Assembly: GCF_014651855.1 (NCBI RefSeq) | Contig: NZ_BMXR01000001.1 | Coordinates: 666,641-730,640 of the forward strand | Direction of reading: 5' to 3' | Length of the DNA: 64,000 nucleotides | Source: Saccharospirillum salsuginis | GTDB lineage: Bacteria; Pseudomonadota; Gammaproteobacteria; Pseudomonadales; Natronospirillaceae | Shown here: in pieces, positions 15,905 to 24,565 of the stretch | Layout: each line of letters begins with the position of its first letter | How positions within the stretch are numbered: the stretch's first letter is position 1 | Position numbers and translations under genes: made by a program | Notes under the pieces: model-generated | Databases searched by the model: none | The model's input: the letters and a program-made list of their open reading frames with translations, nothing else | What the model was told of the DNA's origin: nothing

Positions 15905-16807
15905 TTATAACGGAGGTTCAATTGGTGAAACATCCGAACCTAATGGATGCTTCAAAGCCAACCATGAATGCACGAATACGGCACCAAGTATCGCTGCGCC
16001 ACCGTATATGGTTAATGGCGGCACAGTTTCACTCAACACCAGCCATACCCAGACCGGACCAAGCACTGACTCGATCAGTAAGAACAAACTGACTTCTGGG
16101 GATGGCAGATATCGGGTTGCTTTCATCAGCATCACCGAGGCTATTGGCATTTGCAGCAACCCCATAACCGCAAGCCAACTGTAGCTGACGATAGTCATGT
16201 CACCCAGGTCTGTGAACCCTATACCAATAGCCGCCGTAACTAGCCCACTCATGGCTACGACAGGAATTTTAGGAAGGTCAGGTAAACGGCGCAGCAGTGT
16301 GAGCGTCAGCCCCATCATCAATGCAAGGAGAAGCGCTATCATGTCCCCAACCCACGACTCAAGGCCGATGGAGCCTGCAAATACGACAACCACACCGGCC
16401 AAAGAAACTGCAATAGCGACCCAAGTACGCAATGGAATTTTCTCGCGCAGTAGGAACCACGAGAACAACGCCGCAAAAAAAGCGGAGCTACTTAGGATTA
16501 CGACTGTATTAGCGGCTTTGGTGGCACTAATACTGAACACAAAAAGCGCGGTATTGATACCGTATAGCAATGTAACCAAGAGTGCCGCTCGTCCGTGGTC
16601 ACGATAGACTCGAAACTGTGATAGTTGTTTTCGCATCGCGAGTAATGCTGTCAATGCGATAAAAACAAACAGTCCTCGGAACAAGGTAATATTAAACGCC
16701 TGAGTCTCTGCGAGGCGCACAAGTAAGGCATCAAAACTGAGAACCGTGATCCCAACGCTCGCAACCGCAATGCCTTTCCGGTGATCAACTATTGGTGTTT
16801 GACTCAT
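15905..16807 (-). CDS. EamA/DMT-family transporter (10 membrane helices)
   Basis: 300 aa with two EamA repeats, each five helices (about residues 12-140 and 155-285). It is likely a metabolite exporter of the drug/metabolite transporter superfamily; the substrate is not predictable. ATG 16807 is used because GAGG lies five bases before it; an in-frame GTG two codons upstream is less likely. Codon usage and GC are lower than in the flanking racemase gene, marking entry into the accessory region. It faces alr copy 1 convergently and is followed upstream by a separate SGNH hydrolase gene; no operon link to the sialic-acid genes is evident. Confidence 0.88.
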   Translation of the reverse strand: MSQTPIVDHRKGIAVASVGITVLSFDALLVRLAETQAFNITLFRGLFVFIALTALLAMRKQLSQFRVYRDHGRAALLVTLLYGINTALFVFSISATKAANTVVILSSSAFFAALFSWFLLREKIPLRTWVAIAVSLAGVVVVFAGSIGLESWVGDMIALLLALMMGLTLTLLRRLPDLPKIPVVAMSGLVTAAIGIGFTDLGDMTIVSYSWLAVMGLLQMPIASVMLMKATRYLPSPEVSLFLLIESVLGPVWVWLVLSETVPPLTIYGGAAILGAVFVHSWLALKHPLGSDVSPIEPPL

Positions 16808-16922
16808 AGACACCTCACTCTTGGACTAATAAGATAGACGTGCCAACCTACAACAGTTCACGAACATAAGGAAGTCATCCATGATGGGTTGTTGGCACCA
16901 ATTCACTGTTGAAAAGAATTAT

Positions 16923-17537
16923 TCAAATAAACGGAATAACACCTTCGGCTAAGGTACGATGCTGCAAGGAGTCCCAGTGGATGCCTTCGGAGGGGTCGCT
17001 CTTAACAAGACGGCCAGCATCCAGAAACTTACACCCGAGTTCTTGAGCCCTTTTCTGATATTCCAAACCGATTTTTCTTGACTTGCCTTGAGATCCTTGA
17101 AACGACCCAGCTTCCGTCCCCGCCTCTACAATAGGGGGTGGTGCTATCAGTAGAACTTCCGGCGACTTATTGGTTAAGCTGAGTTGAAAAGTCAATACAA
17201 CCTCTGCGCAGGCTTTTACCCCCATGGATATATCGTAAGCAGACAATGCAAATCGACTCTTGAGATCATTAGTCCCCAGTAAGAGTATAACCATATCGGG
17301 TTGATGAGATTCGAGCGCTATAGGAAGGAAATGTACTCCATTTCTGGTTGCGCCATCAAACGGGTCATTCCATACCGTCGTTCTCCCAGGCAAACCCTCC
17401 TCGACGACATGATAAGTGTCACTCCCCAAGGCTTCCTGAAGAAGCATCGGCCAACGCTCCTTTTTACCATACCGGCGAGACATACCAGAGACTGCACCCC
17501 AAGTGTTTGAGTCCCCATAGCAAAGTATTGTGTGCAT
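16923..17537 (-). CDS. SGNH/GDSL-family esterase, catalytic block V altered
   Basis: 204 aa, cytoplasmic by lack of a signal peptide. Block I is ILCYGDSNTWG with the nucleophile serine at residue 10; the glycine block is in EEGLPGRTT, and block III is LLLGTNDLK with its asparagine. The usual DxxH of block V appears as EGIHWD, so the catalytic aspartate position carries glutamate. Such proteins are arylesterases or carbohydrate O-acetylesterases. Next to sialic-acid genes a sialate O-acetylesterase role is tempting but unproven, because the sialic operon ends at a terminator before this gene. Confidence 0.8.
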   Translation of the reverse strand: MHTILCYGDSNTWGAVSGMSRRYGKKERWPMLLQEALGSDTYHVVEEGLPGRTTVWNDPFDGATRNGVHFLPIALESHQPDMVILLLGTNDLKSRFALSAYDISMGVKACAEVVLTFQLSLTNKSPEVLLIAPPPIVEAGTEAGSFQGSQGKSRKIGLEYQKRAQELGCKFLDAGRLVKSDPSEGIHWDSLQHRTLAEGVIPFI

Positions 17538-17590
17538 TAAAGCTTACCCTCACAATTGACGATATAGACTAGGTCACCATAGAGCATCTA

Positions 17591-17988
17591 TCAAAGCATC
17601 AAGTTACGCACACGTCTAATGCCCAAATTCAAGGATGCATTGCTCAATATCGAGTTGTCTGTATTTTTCGAAACCAAGTAGTGCTGTGTCCTTCCGACCC
17701 GGAAACCACCACTATCCAGCAGCCATAATATGAACTCATTCACGGTGAAATTACCTTCCAACTTCATCACCAATTCACCGCTCGATGACCATGATAGGAT
17801 AGGCAGGGAGCGGTTTGGTCCATCGGCGAAGTAGTTTGTAATACGACTGTTGGATACGAACCGCATTCGGATTCGAAATTCGTAGCCATGAATCTGATCA
17901 GCCTCGATATCGAGCTTAAGCAAGGTACAATTCCACTAGCTTCAGCCACTTGTTCCATTAGACTCTTACTACGATATTCGGTGGCCAC
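17591..17988 (-). pseudogene. Unrecognised small gene, possibly frameshifted remnant
   Basis: Two overlapping minus-strand reading frames lie here: one from GTG 17988 (starts ATEYRSKSLMEQVAEASG) and one from TTG 17923 (LLKLDIEADQIHGYEF, 110 codons to 17591). Neither has an ATG or a good ribosome site, and the first frame reads into the second if one base is shifted near 17925. The joined product would be about 132 aa. I recognise no domain. It lies beyond the terminator of the sialic-acid operon, so it may be a decaying gene left by rearrangement, or a real gene with a sequencing frameshift. Confidence 0.35.
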
Positions 17989-18003
17989 AGCCGAACATCA
18001 CTG

Positions 18004-18028
18004 AATAAAAAGGGGGGCCGAAGCCCCC
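18004..18028 (-). terminator. Rho-independent terminator of the sialic-acid operon
   Basis: On the minus strand GGGGGCTTCGGCCCCC forms a tight UUCG-loop stem followed by a run of T residues (plus-strand AATAAAAA at 18004-18011). It lies 25 bp past the nanA stop and closes the six-gene nan/sia unit. Confidence 0.9.
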
Positions 18029-18052
18029 AAGAGCAATGACAAGCCCTTCTCG

Positions 18053-18928
18053 TCAAAGTTGGTAGGTATCTTTAATCCTCTTCAGGTCGTCCCATTGATC
18101 ATCCGACAACCAGGTAAATGGTTTACGTGGTTGTCCGACATCGTAACCCTGAAGCTTCAGCATACCTTTTATACCCGCCAGAAATCCGGGTTTAAGCAAT
18201 ACATCAATGACGCTGTTGATTTCGTTCTGCTCTCTTGATGCCGTTACGAAATCGCCATCCTCCACGGCCTTCCATAACCGCAGATAACGATCAGGCATTA
18301 CATTGTATGTAGAGCCAATCCCTCCATCTGCCCCCATAACCGCACCACTGACCAACATATAGTCTTCACCGTGATATATCAGTTTTTCTGGGAAACGCTG
18401 TTTGAGCCGTTCGATGACAGTCATATTGGTGGTTGTGTGTTTCAGACCGATAACATTGTCCCACGACAACATTTCACCCAGTTCATCCAGTGAAAAATCG
18501 ACACCGGTTACTGACGCGGCGTTGTAAACCACCATGGGTAAATCTACGGTTCGCACGATTTCTTTGTAAAACCCCATTATTTGGGTCTTAGTAAATCCAT
18601 AGTAGAACGGAGGTGTTGACGAAATGGCGTCATAACCACACGCGTGCGCTTTTCGGCCCAACTCAATCGTATTGGGGGTACTGATAGCACCGATGTGGGC
18701 CATCAGCTTGGCTCGTCCCTGGTTGATTCGGGCTACAACCTCCAGAAATTCAAGACGCTCGTCTTGTGTCTGTAGATAGCATTCACCAGAACTCCCACCG
18801 ATATAAAAGCTGCGGATCCCTTTCTCCAGGAAGTGCTCAAACAGCTTTTCGGTTGAACTAGGGTCAATCTTTCCGTTGTCGTCATATGGAGTGACCAGAG
18901 GGATGATAATGCCTTTGGAGTCAAACAT
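18053..18928 (-). CDS. nanA: N-acetylneuraminate lyase
   Basis: 291 aa class I aldolase splitting sialic acid into N-acetylmannosamine and pyruvate. The Schiff-base lysine is K163 in VIGLKHTTTN, with catalytic Y135 in VVYNAAS and carboxylate-binding GGSSGECYL at 44-52. The C-terminal GADGGIGSTYNVMPDRY and KGMLKLQGYDVGQPRKPF distinguish NanA from DapA (E. coli NanA has the same GGIGSTYN element). AGGATAATCCC precedes the ATG. It is the last gene of nanE-nanK-siaP-siaQ-siaM-nanA, four bases after siaM. Confidence is high for NanA rather than another DapA-superfamily lyase because of its transporter neighbours. Confidence 0.95.
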   Translation of the reverse strand: MFDSKGIIIPLVTPYDDNGKIDPSSTEKLFEHFLEKGIRSFYIGGSSGECYLQTQDERLEFLEVVARINQGRAKLMAHIGAISTPNTIELGRKAHACGYDAISSTPPFYYGFTKTQIMGFYKEIVRTVDLPMVVYNAASVTGVDFSLDELGEMLSWDNVIGLKHTTTNMTVIERLKQRFPEKLIYHGEDYMLVSGAVMGADGGIGSTYNVMPDRYLRLWKAVEDGDFVTASREQNEINSVIDVLLKPGFLAGIKGMLKLQGYDVGQPRKPFTWLSDDQWDDLKRIKDTYQL

Positions 18929-18932
18929 GGGA

Positions 18933-20204
18933 TTATCCTAATAATAAGTTGGGCAAAAACAGTGTTATCTGGGGAAACACAGCGACCAGAATTAATACGA
19001 TGAACAATGGAATGAGAAAAGGAATCACACCGCGCGTCAGAGTATGAAACGGGATATCCCCAACTTTAGAAACAACAAACAGTGCCATACCCATAGGGGG
19101 TGTCAATATTCCGATCATTAGGTTCATCATCACCATCACACCGAAGTGGACGGGGTCGATACCAAACGTCATAGCTACTGGGACTAAAATTGGAACCACG
19201 AGCAACAGCAAGGCGAGCGCTTCTATGAACGTTCCCAGGAACAACAACATCAAGTTTATGAGAATGAGAAACATCCATGGACTGTCCGAGAACGCCAGGA
19301 AGAATTCGGCTACTTTCTTGGGTAATTCTTCCAGAGCGACGACGTATCCGAACAGAGTGACGCCCATTACCATCAAGGCCACTACGGCGGTCGTGCTGAC
19401 CGTTTCGCGGAAAATGGTAATCAAATCGCTCCAACCGATTGTCCGATATACAAAGCCCCCCAAACACAGAGAATAGATCGCCGCAATGACCGCAGCTTCT
19501 GTTGGAGTAAAGACCCCTGAAAAGATACCACCAATGATGATGGCCGGGGTCAAGATGGGCAGAAAAGCCTTTTTGGCTGCTTGCCAGCGTATGGCCATGG
19601 TCTGCTTGTCCTGTACCTCGTAACCCCGCTTCTTGGCAATAAAATACACCATGGTCATGAGGGCCAATGCACACAGCACCCCAGGAACCATTCCCGCAAT
19701 AAAAAGAGCGCCAATGGAGGATCCGGATACCACACCGTATATCACCAACGGAATGGATGGGGGTACCAGAGGGCCTATGATCGAAGAAGCCGCAGTAATA
19801 CCGCCTGCAAAATCGTCGTGGTACTTACCATCCCTCATGGATTTGATTTCGAGTTGACCCAGCCCGCCAGCATCTGCCAGCGCACTCCCGGACATCCCGG
19901 AAAAGAGAAGACTGGCCATGATGTTCACATGCCCCAAACTGCCCGTAATGTGGCCAACCATCGCTTTGGCAAAATTGAATATCCGTTCAGTCACGCCAGC
20001 GGCGTTCATTGCGATCCCCGTCATCACGAAGAAGGGAACCGCCAGCAATGGAAAGGTATTCAACCCCGCGATCATGCGCTGTGTCGCAAAAACGATACCC
20101 AAATCACTGAACACCAGATAAATGACGGAAACCATGATCAAGGAGAACCCGACCGGCATCCCTACAAAAAGCAACAGAATCCACCCAAGGAACAGCCAAA
20201 TCAT
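18933..20204 (-). CDS. siaM: Sialic-acid TRAP transporter large permease (DctM family)
   Basis: 423 aa with about 12 membrane helices. It opens MIWLFLGWILLLFVGMPVGF and contains the DctM motifs GMSGSALADAGGLGQLE and LVPPSIPLVIYG. This subunit carries the ion-coupled elevator transport domain. The ATG at 20204 overlaps the stop of the small permease by four bases (ATGA); the much longer upstream reading frame is an artefact running through siaQ. With SiaP and SiaQ it imports sialic acid driven by the sodium gradient. Substrate assignment rests on the SiaP signature and the nan neighbours. Confidence 0.93.
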   Translation of the reverse strand: MIWLFLGWILLLFVGMPVGFSLIMVSVIYLVFSDLGIVFATQRMIAGLNTFPLLAVPFFVMTGIAMNAAGVTERIFNFAKAMVGHITGSLGHVNIMASLLFSGMSGSALADAGGLGQLEIKSMRDGKYHDDFAGGITAASSIIGPLVPPSIPLVIYGVVSGSSIGALFIAGMVPGVLCALALMTMVYFIAKKRGYEVQDKQTMAIRWQAAKKAFLPILTPAIIIGGIFSGVFTPTEAAVIAAIYSLCLGGFVYRTIGWSDLITIFRETVSTTAVVALMVMGVTLFGYVVALEELPKKVAEFFLAFSDSPWMFLILINLMLLFLGTFIEALALLLLVVPILVPVAMTFGIDPVHFGVMVMMNLMIGILTPPMGMALFVVSKVGDIPFHTLTRGVIPFLIPLFIVLILVAVFPQITLFLPNLLLG

Positions 20205-20683
20205 GATTCTTCTCCTGACTGTGGTTGATTGAAGTCGCGAAGATCCAGGATCAAACGCTGTACTAAACGAATTACCAGAAGCGCGGTAGCGACTGGATAG
20301 GCGCCGTAGAGCCAGGACATCGGCAAATCCAGGCTGACCATGGACAGTCGATGCTGCATAAGGGCCATGTTGTATCCGATGTAGATCAGGTAACACATAA
20401 CGGCCACAATCGATATGTCGAGCACGACCTCAATCGTCTTCCGAGGCACACGCGGTAGGAAGTTAACAAAAAAGTCGATTTTTACGTGTTCACGACGTTT
20501 CGCGACTGTGCAAATGCCTAGCAACGCACAGTAGATGAACAGGTATCGAGAGACTTCTTCCGTCCAGATCAACGGGCTTCCCAATACAAATCGACTAAAG
20601 ACCTGAAGGAACAGCGTTACCAACAGCATAGCCATCAGCAACATTCCCAAGGTCTCCTCGAAGTCTTTAATCCACTTTGACAT
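20201..20683 (-). CDS. siaQ: Sialic-acid TRAP transporter small permease (DctQ family)
   Basis: 160 aa, four membrane helices. The segment FSRFVLGSPLIWTEEVSRYLFIY (read in parts) with the WTEE[VI]SR motif at about residues 40-47 is the DctQ hallmark. It acts as a membrane scaffold for the large subunit. In Haemophilus SiaQ and SiaM are fused; here they are separate, as in Vibrio. The ATG follows GAGAATCGT. The 73-bp gap to siaP contains a stable hairpin (20711-20741) that may protect the siaP transcript and set binding-protein excess. Confidence 0.92.
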   Translation of the reverse strand: MSKWIKDFEETLGMLLMAMLLVTLFLQVFSRFVLGSPLIWTEEVSRYLFIYCALLGICTVAKRREHVKIDFFVNFLPRVPRKTIEVVLDISIVAVMCYLIYIGYNMALMQHRLSMVSLDLPMSWLYGAYPVATALLVIRLVQRLILDLRDFNQPQSGEES

Positions 20684-20710
20684 ACGATTCTCGTTTGATC
20701 AGAGGCGGAA

Positions 20711-20741
20711 AGGCTCGACAGGTATTCACCTGCCGAGGCCT
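20711..20741 (-). other. Intercistronic hairpin between siaP and siaQ
   Basis: AGGCTCGACAGGT faces ACCTGCCGAGGCCT across a four-base loop, with one bulge. No T run follows on the minus strand, so it is more likely an mRNA-stabilising element or attenuator than a terminator. Confidence 0.55.
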
Positions 20742-20756
20742 TACCCACTATAGTGG

Positions 20757-21722
20757 TTACAGTGCCTGGATATCGGCAACCAAAGACTCGCCAAGCTCTT
20801 TTTCAAATTCGTCATACATCGGTTGCATGGCATCCCGGAATGGCTGCTGATCAGGACGGGTTACCGTCAGACCTTCCGACTTAAAGAAGTCGACCAACTC
20901 ACGCTCACCCTCGATCACTTCCTGTGCCATAAAGTCGGCGCCTGCCTGCAACGCCTCTTCCAGTGCATCACGGTCCTGCCCGGACAACCCCTGATAGGTT
21001 TTCTCACTGACGATCGTGATGATGTCCTGGGCCATGTGACCTGTCAGCGCCAGATAGTCCTGAACTTCGTAGAACTTCTGAGCGTTGATGGTGGGCAGTG
21101 GGTTTTCTTGCCCATCAACGGCATTGGTTTGCAGGGCCAGATAGACTTCAGAAAAGGCGATGGGTGCCGGAGAAGCTCCAGAGTACTTGGCAAAGTCAAG
21201 CAAAACTCGGGCATTAGGCACCCGAAGCTTCAGCCCGTCCATGTCTTCAATGGACTCAATCGGTCGATTCGATGTCGTATGCCGGGTACCAAAGTAGGAT
21301 ACCGCCATCGGATGCCAATTGTACTCTTCGGTCATTTCATCGCGCAGGTCCTGACCAAAATCACTGTTGTAGATCGACTTGATGTGATCATAGTCACGGA
21401 TCACATACGGAAGCTGGGTCACGCCGGCACGCGGGATCCAGTCACCAATACGCCCCATTTGGGCATAGGTGACGTCCAGTGTGCCCCAGGTTACCTGAGC
21501 TAACATGTCGCGATCATCGCCCAACTGCCCTTCCGGAAACAGACTGATGGTTACTCGACCATCGGTAGTCTCTTCGACTTGTTTAGCTGCGAGCTCGGCC
21601 GCCTTGTACTCAAGGCTCGAGACCGAGGCTTGCATGCCCCATCTAAGATTGGTGTCCGCCAGCGAATAGCCAGCCACCCCAAGTGTCAATGCGACAATGG
21701 AAGTGATTTTTTTCAGTTTCAT
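20757..21722 (-). CDS. siaP: Sialic-acid TRAP transporter periplasmic binding protein
   Basis: 321 aa. Signal peptide at about residues 1-22. The segment LKLRVPNARVLLDFAKYSG places R167 (precursor numbering) at the carboxylate-binding arginine of SiaP, and AFSEVYLALQTNAVDGQEN followed by PLPTINAQKFYEVQ is nearly the same as in Haemophilus influenzae SiaP. These are the best substrate evidence in the operon. It delivers sialic acid to SiaQM. It follows nanK by 110 bp and precedes siaQ by 73 bp. It could bind a related nonulosonate, but N-acetylneuraminate is the simplest reading. Confidence 0.95.
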   Translation of the reverse strand: MKLKKITSIVALTLGVAGYSLADTNLRWGMQASVSSLEYKAAELAAKQVEETTDGRVTISLFPEGQLGDDRDMLAQVTWGTLDVTYAQMGRIGDWIPRAGVTQLPYVIRDYDHIKSIYNSDFGQDLRDEMTEEYNWHPMAVSYFGTRHTTSNRPIESIEDMDGLKLRVPNARVLLDFAKYSGASPAPIAFSEVYLALQTNAVDGQENPLPTINAQKFYEVQDYLALTGHMAQDIITIVSEKTYQGLSGQDRDALEEALQAGADFMAQEVIEGERELVDFFKSEGLTVTRPDQQPFRDAMQPMYDEFEKELGESLVADIQAL

Positions 21723-21832
21723 GGTACTACCTCTTGTTGTTGTGACAGGATTGTAATTGAGTCAATGCCAACAATAGCGTCAACTCGTCAGCGGTATCAT
21801 CCCACTGACAGGATTCATCGTTTATCTTTGAC

Positions 21833-22741
21833 TTAGTCGTTCGCGAGATCCATCAGCAACTGGCGCTCAGCAATAAACGCAGCCCCCTGCACCCCGGAAA
21901 GATGGCCACATTCCGCGACTTCAATGCGTGGGCCATCAATCAGTTCACGGCTGATCAATAACGCTTTGACCTGACTTAAGTAAGTCGGCTGCAAGCCTAT
22001 ACTCCCACCGAGTACGACTTGATCCAGATCAAGCGTCATATGCAACGTATCGATCAAATGAGCTATCTGACGTGCGCTCGCTGAAATCAGTTGCTCACTG
22101 ACCGCTTCCGGAACCGAACCGTCAAACAGTGATTTGGCAGTCACCTGCTGGCCAACCCTCTGACTCAGCTGTCGACCCAAGGCCGCGCCAGAGGCTCTGC
22201 TTTCTATGCAGCCCGGCATCCCGCAACTGCAGATCGTCAACTCATCGGTTTCCGGGCTCTCAATACCGCGTATGTGGCCAGCGTGTGACGCCAACCCTGT
22301 CCCACTGATGAGAGGCCGCCCATTTATGACCAGGCCGCACCCTATGCCGGTGGAGACAGTGACAAATGCCAGGTTTTCCGGCTCTGGCTGATCTCCCGAT
22401 GTACGAACGCAGTATTCGGCATACGCCGCCGCAGTCGCATCATTGACGAGAGTCACTGGGGCTTTAAATTGCCGTGCAAGATCGGCTCTGACATCAATTG
22501 ACTGGATCCAGCTCAAAACGGAGCGATTCAACGGGTCTATCCGATCATGGGAAACACGCCCCGCTGAAGCGACGGCCACAGCATCTACGGGCAAGTCACC
22601 AACCATCGTTCGAAGCCAATCTTTCAGTATTTCCCACGTCATGCTTTGGGATGCCCACTGCTCACGGGCTTGTATTACTCCATTTGCGAAGTACACGCCC
22701 AGCACTTTTGTTCCACCAACATCCACTGCTAAAATATTCAT
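21833..22741 (-). CDS. nanK: N-acetylmannosamine kinase (ROK family)
   Basis: 302 aa. ROK features are the phosphate-binding VDVGGTKVLGV (6-16), catalytic NDATAAAYAE, STGIGCGLVINGRPL and the zinc-binding C-x-C-x4-C motif CSCGMPGC. It phosphorylates ManNAc made by NanA to ManNAc-6-phosphate, the substrate of NanE. Its ATG overlaps the nanE stop by four bases. The glycine-histidine element is present as SHAGHI. Another ROK sugar kinase specificity is formally possible, but the operon position makes NanK by far the likeliest. Confidence 0.93.
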   Translation of the reverse strand: MNILAVDVGGTKVLGVYFANGVIQAREQWASQSMTWEILKDWLRTMVGDLPVDAVAVASAGRVSHDRIDPLNRSVLSWIQSIDVRADLARQFKAPVTLVNDATAAAYAEYCVRTSGDQPEPENLAFVTVSTGIGCGLVINGRPLISGTGLASHAGHIRGIESPETDELTICSCGMPGCIESRASGAALGRQLSQRVGQQVTAKSLFDGSVPEAVSEQLISASARQIAHLIDTLHMTLDLDQVVLGGSIGLQPTYLSQVKALLISRELIDGPRIEVAECGHLSGVQGAAFIAERQLLMDLAND

Positions 22742-23451
22742 TGCGGTTCCCGCCCTTCCAAAGCGCTCTCATTCACCTTATTCATAGCCGAAAGGAACCA
22801 CCCCGTCACATCGTCCGGACGTGTGATCGCTGAGCCCACTGTCACGGCGAGTGCACCGGCCTTTATAGCTTCATGGGCATCCTGAGCGGTTCTAATTCGT
22901 CCTTCTGCAACGACCAACCACCCTTTGTCTGACCAGCGTTTGACCAACTGGAAGTCGGGCTCGTTAGGTACAGGTCCGTCAACGTAGCCTGACAAGGTGG
23001 ACGCAATCAGATCGCAACCCGCCTGGACCATCTCGGCGCCCTCTTCGAACGTCGAACAGTCGGCCATAGCCATACACCCTCTCTCGTGGATTCTGGCCAG
23101 TACCTCCTTGGCAGGAACTGGGCGAATCCGATCTGTGGCATCGAATGCGATGATCGTCGCTCCAGCATCAGCCAACGAGTCGACGTCCTCCAAGTAAGGA
23201 GTGATCCGCACCGGGCTGTCCTCAAGGTCGCGCTTCACAATACCGACCAGGGGCTTATGCGTGACAGCCGCCACCGCAGCGACCCGCTCTGCACCTTCAA
23301 TGCGCAAACCGTGACAGCCTCCAGACAATGCAGCCTTCGCGAACCGGACAACACCATCAACATCGTCAAAAGGCCCGCCCACAGTGGGCTGACAGGAAAC
23401 GAACAGTGCTCCGCTAATGGACTGAAGGGCTTTTGATTGGAGATGGCGCAT
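22738..23451 (-). CDS. nanE: N-acetylmannosamine-6-phosphate 2-epimerase
   Basis: 237 aa TIM-barrel enzyme converting ManNAc-6-P to GlcNAc-6-P. Recognisable segments are GALFVSCQPTVGGPF near the start, VGIVKRDLEDSPVRITPYL with the catalytic lysine, IIAFDATDRIRP, MADCSTFEEG and LVVAEGRIRT. ATG 23451 was chosen because the family begins close to the VSCQ strand and because two putative operators lie just upstream; in-frame starts at 23493 or 23544 would extend through them. First gene of the operon, so it is the likely point of control. NagA/NagB for the next steps are not in the window. Confidence 0.93.
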   Translation of the reverse strand: MRHLQSKALQSISGALFVSCQPTVGGPFDDVDGVVRFAKAALSGGCHGLRIEGAERVAAVAAVTHKPLVGIVKRDLEDSPVRITPYLEDVDSLADAGATIIAFDATDRIRPVPAKEVLARIHERGCMAMADCSTFEEGAEMVQAGCDLIASTLSGYVDGPVPNEPDFQLVKRWSDKGWLVVAEGRIRTAQDAHEAIKAGALAVTVGSAITRPDDVTGWFLSAMNKVNESALEGREPQ

Positions 23452-23474
23452 ATTTTTATCCGATACATCTTTTG

Positions 23475-23542
23475 TGTAGAAATTTTTCACCATTATGTAC
23501 CGCAGAAAACACTTTGCAACCCTTTTGAAGAAATTTTTTGCC
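23475..23542. promoter_or_regulatory. Two putative RpiR-family operators between nanE and its regulator
   Basis: TGTAGAAATTTTTCACC (23475-23491) and TGAAGAAATTTTTTGCC (23526-23542) match at 14 of 17 positions and are spaced 51 bp, close to five helical turns. GAAATTTTTC-type half palindromes suit an RpiR regulator with a sugar-phosphate-binding SIS domain. They lie upstream of nanE and in the divergent promoter region. Confidence 0.65.
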
Positions 23543-23639
23543 AAAAAGAGACCTACACCTGAAAACCAGATATCATTGTGATTGTTTGCTATATGGCCTG
23601 GTGGTACGTTAAGGCCCCCGTTATGAAGGAAAGGACACG

Positions 23640-24476
23640 TTGAACAACAAAAACATCCTGGTACAAATCCAGTCCAACGTCGCCAGCCTGAGCCCGGCGT
23701 TGAAACGGATCGCTCAATACGTCTCGGAATCTCCCGATACAGTGATCTACCAAACCATTACTGAGCTGTCCGAACAGTCAAAATCCAGCGAAGCGAGTGT
23801 GATCCGGTTCTGCCGAGACCTGGGGTTCAGCAGTTTCGCCGACTTCAAGATGGCTCTGGCGCTGGACCTGACGAATCGTGAAAAGCGAGGACGACGACGC
23901 GAACCAGATTCAGGGGGCATGATCGCTCAGTACGGCCAGAATGCTGTCAGCGCTCTGGACGACACGGTATCGCTGCTGAACGAAGACGCAGTGAAGTCAG
24001 CCGTAAAAGCACTGAACAAAGCCAGAGGGATCGACCTCTACGGCGTAGGAGCGTCTTCCGTTACGGCCGCATACGGAGAATACCGACTGCTGCGGCTCGG
24101 TATGCGTCCTCACCTGTTCAGTGATATGCACTTGGGGCTGATGAGTGCCTCTCAATTAGGCGCACAAGATCTGGCGATTTGCATCTCGAGTTCAGGCTCA
24201 ACAGTCGATATTGTTAAAGCGGCTCGGATTGCCAAGGATCGCGGTGCAACCGTATTGGCGATCACGAATACGGTAAAAAGCCCATTGGCGTCGGTAGCAA
24301 CCCTGACTTTGATTGCTTCGTCCCCAGAGTCACCACTAACTGCTGGCAAACTGGCCTCGAAAGTCGGGCAGCTTCTGATACTGGACATTTTGTTTGGGGA
24401 GCTGGAAGGAGGGAAGAAAACGTTCGAATCTGCCTTCCAGGAGACGGCGGATGCGACTGGAGGCCTGTCCTATTAG
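23640..24476 (+). CDS. RpiR-family regulator of the sialic-acid operon
   Basis: 278 aa. The N-terminal HTH_6 domain (about 1-77) contains the helix-turn-helix SSEASVIRFCRDLGFSSFAD. The C-terminal SIS domain (about 110-255) opens ARGIDLYGVGASSVTA and includes ISSSGSTVDIVKAARIAKD, a phosphosugar-binding site. It likely senses ManNAc-6-P or GlcNAc-6-P. The start is TTG 23640, preceded by AAGGAAAGG; the only nearby upstream ATG is out of frame and stops at once. Divergent from nanE with operator-like repeats between them. Called NanR-like in function only; it is unrelated to E. coli NanR of the GntR family. Confidence 0.92.
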   Translation: MNNKNILVQIQSNVASLSPALKRIAQYVSESPDTVIYQTITELSEQSKSSEASVIRFCRDLGFSSFADFKMALALDLTNREKRGRRREPDSGGMIAQYGQNAVSALDDTVSLLNEDAVKSAVKALNKARGIDLYGVGASSVTAAYGEYRLLRLGMRPHLFSDMHLGLMSASQLGAQDLAICISSSGSTVDIVKAARIAKDRGATVLAITNTVKSPLASVATLTLIASSPESPLTAGKLASKVGQLLILDILFGELEGGKKTFESAFQETADATGGLSY

Positions 24477-24565
24477 CAATACCCAGTCACATCAAGCTAA
24501 GTATCCAACAATTCCAGCGCTATCCAAAAAGGCTGGAGTGGGGCAATCGGTAAAAAGGTGAAATA

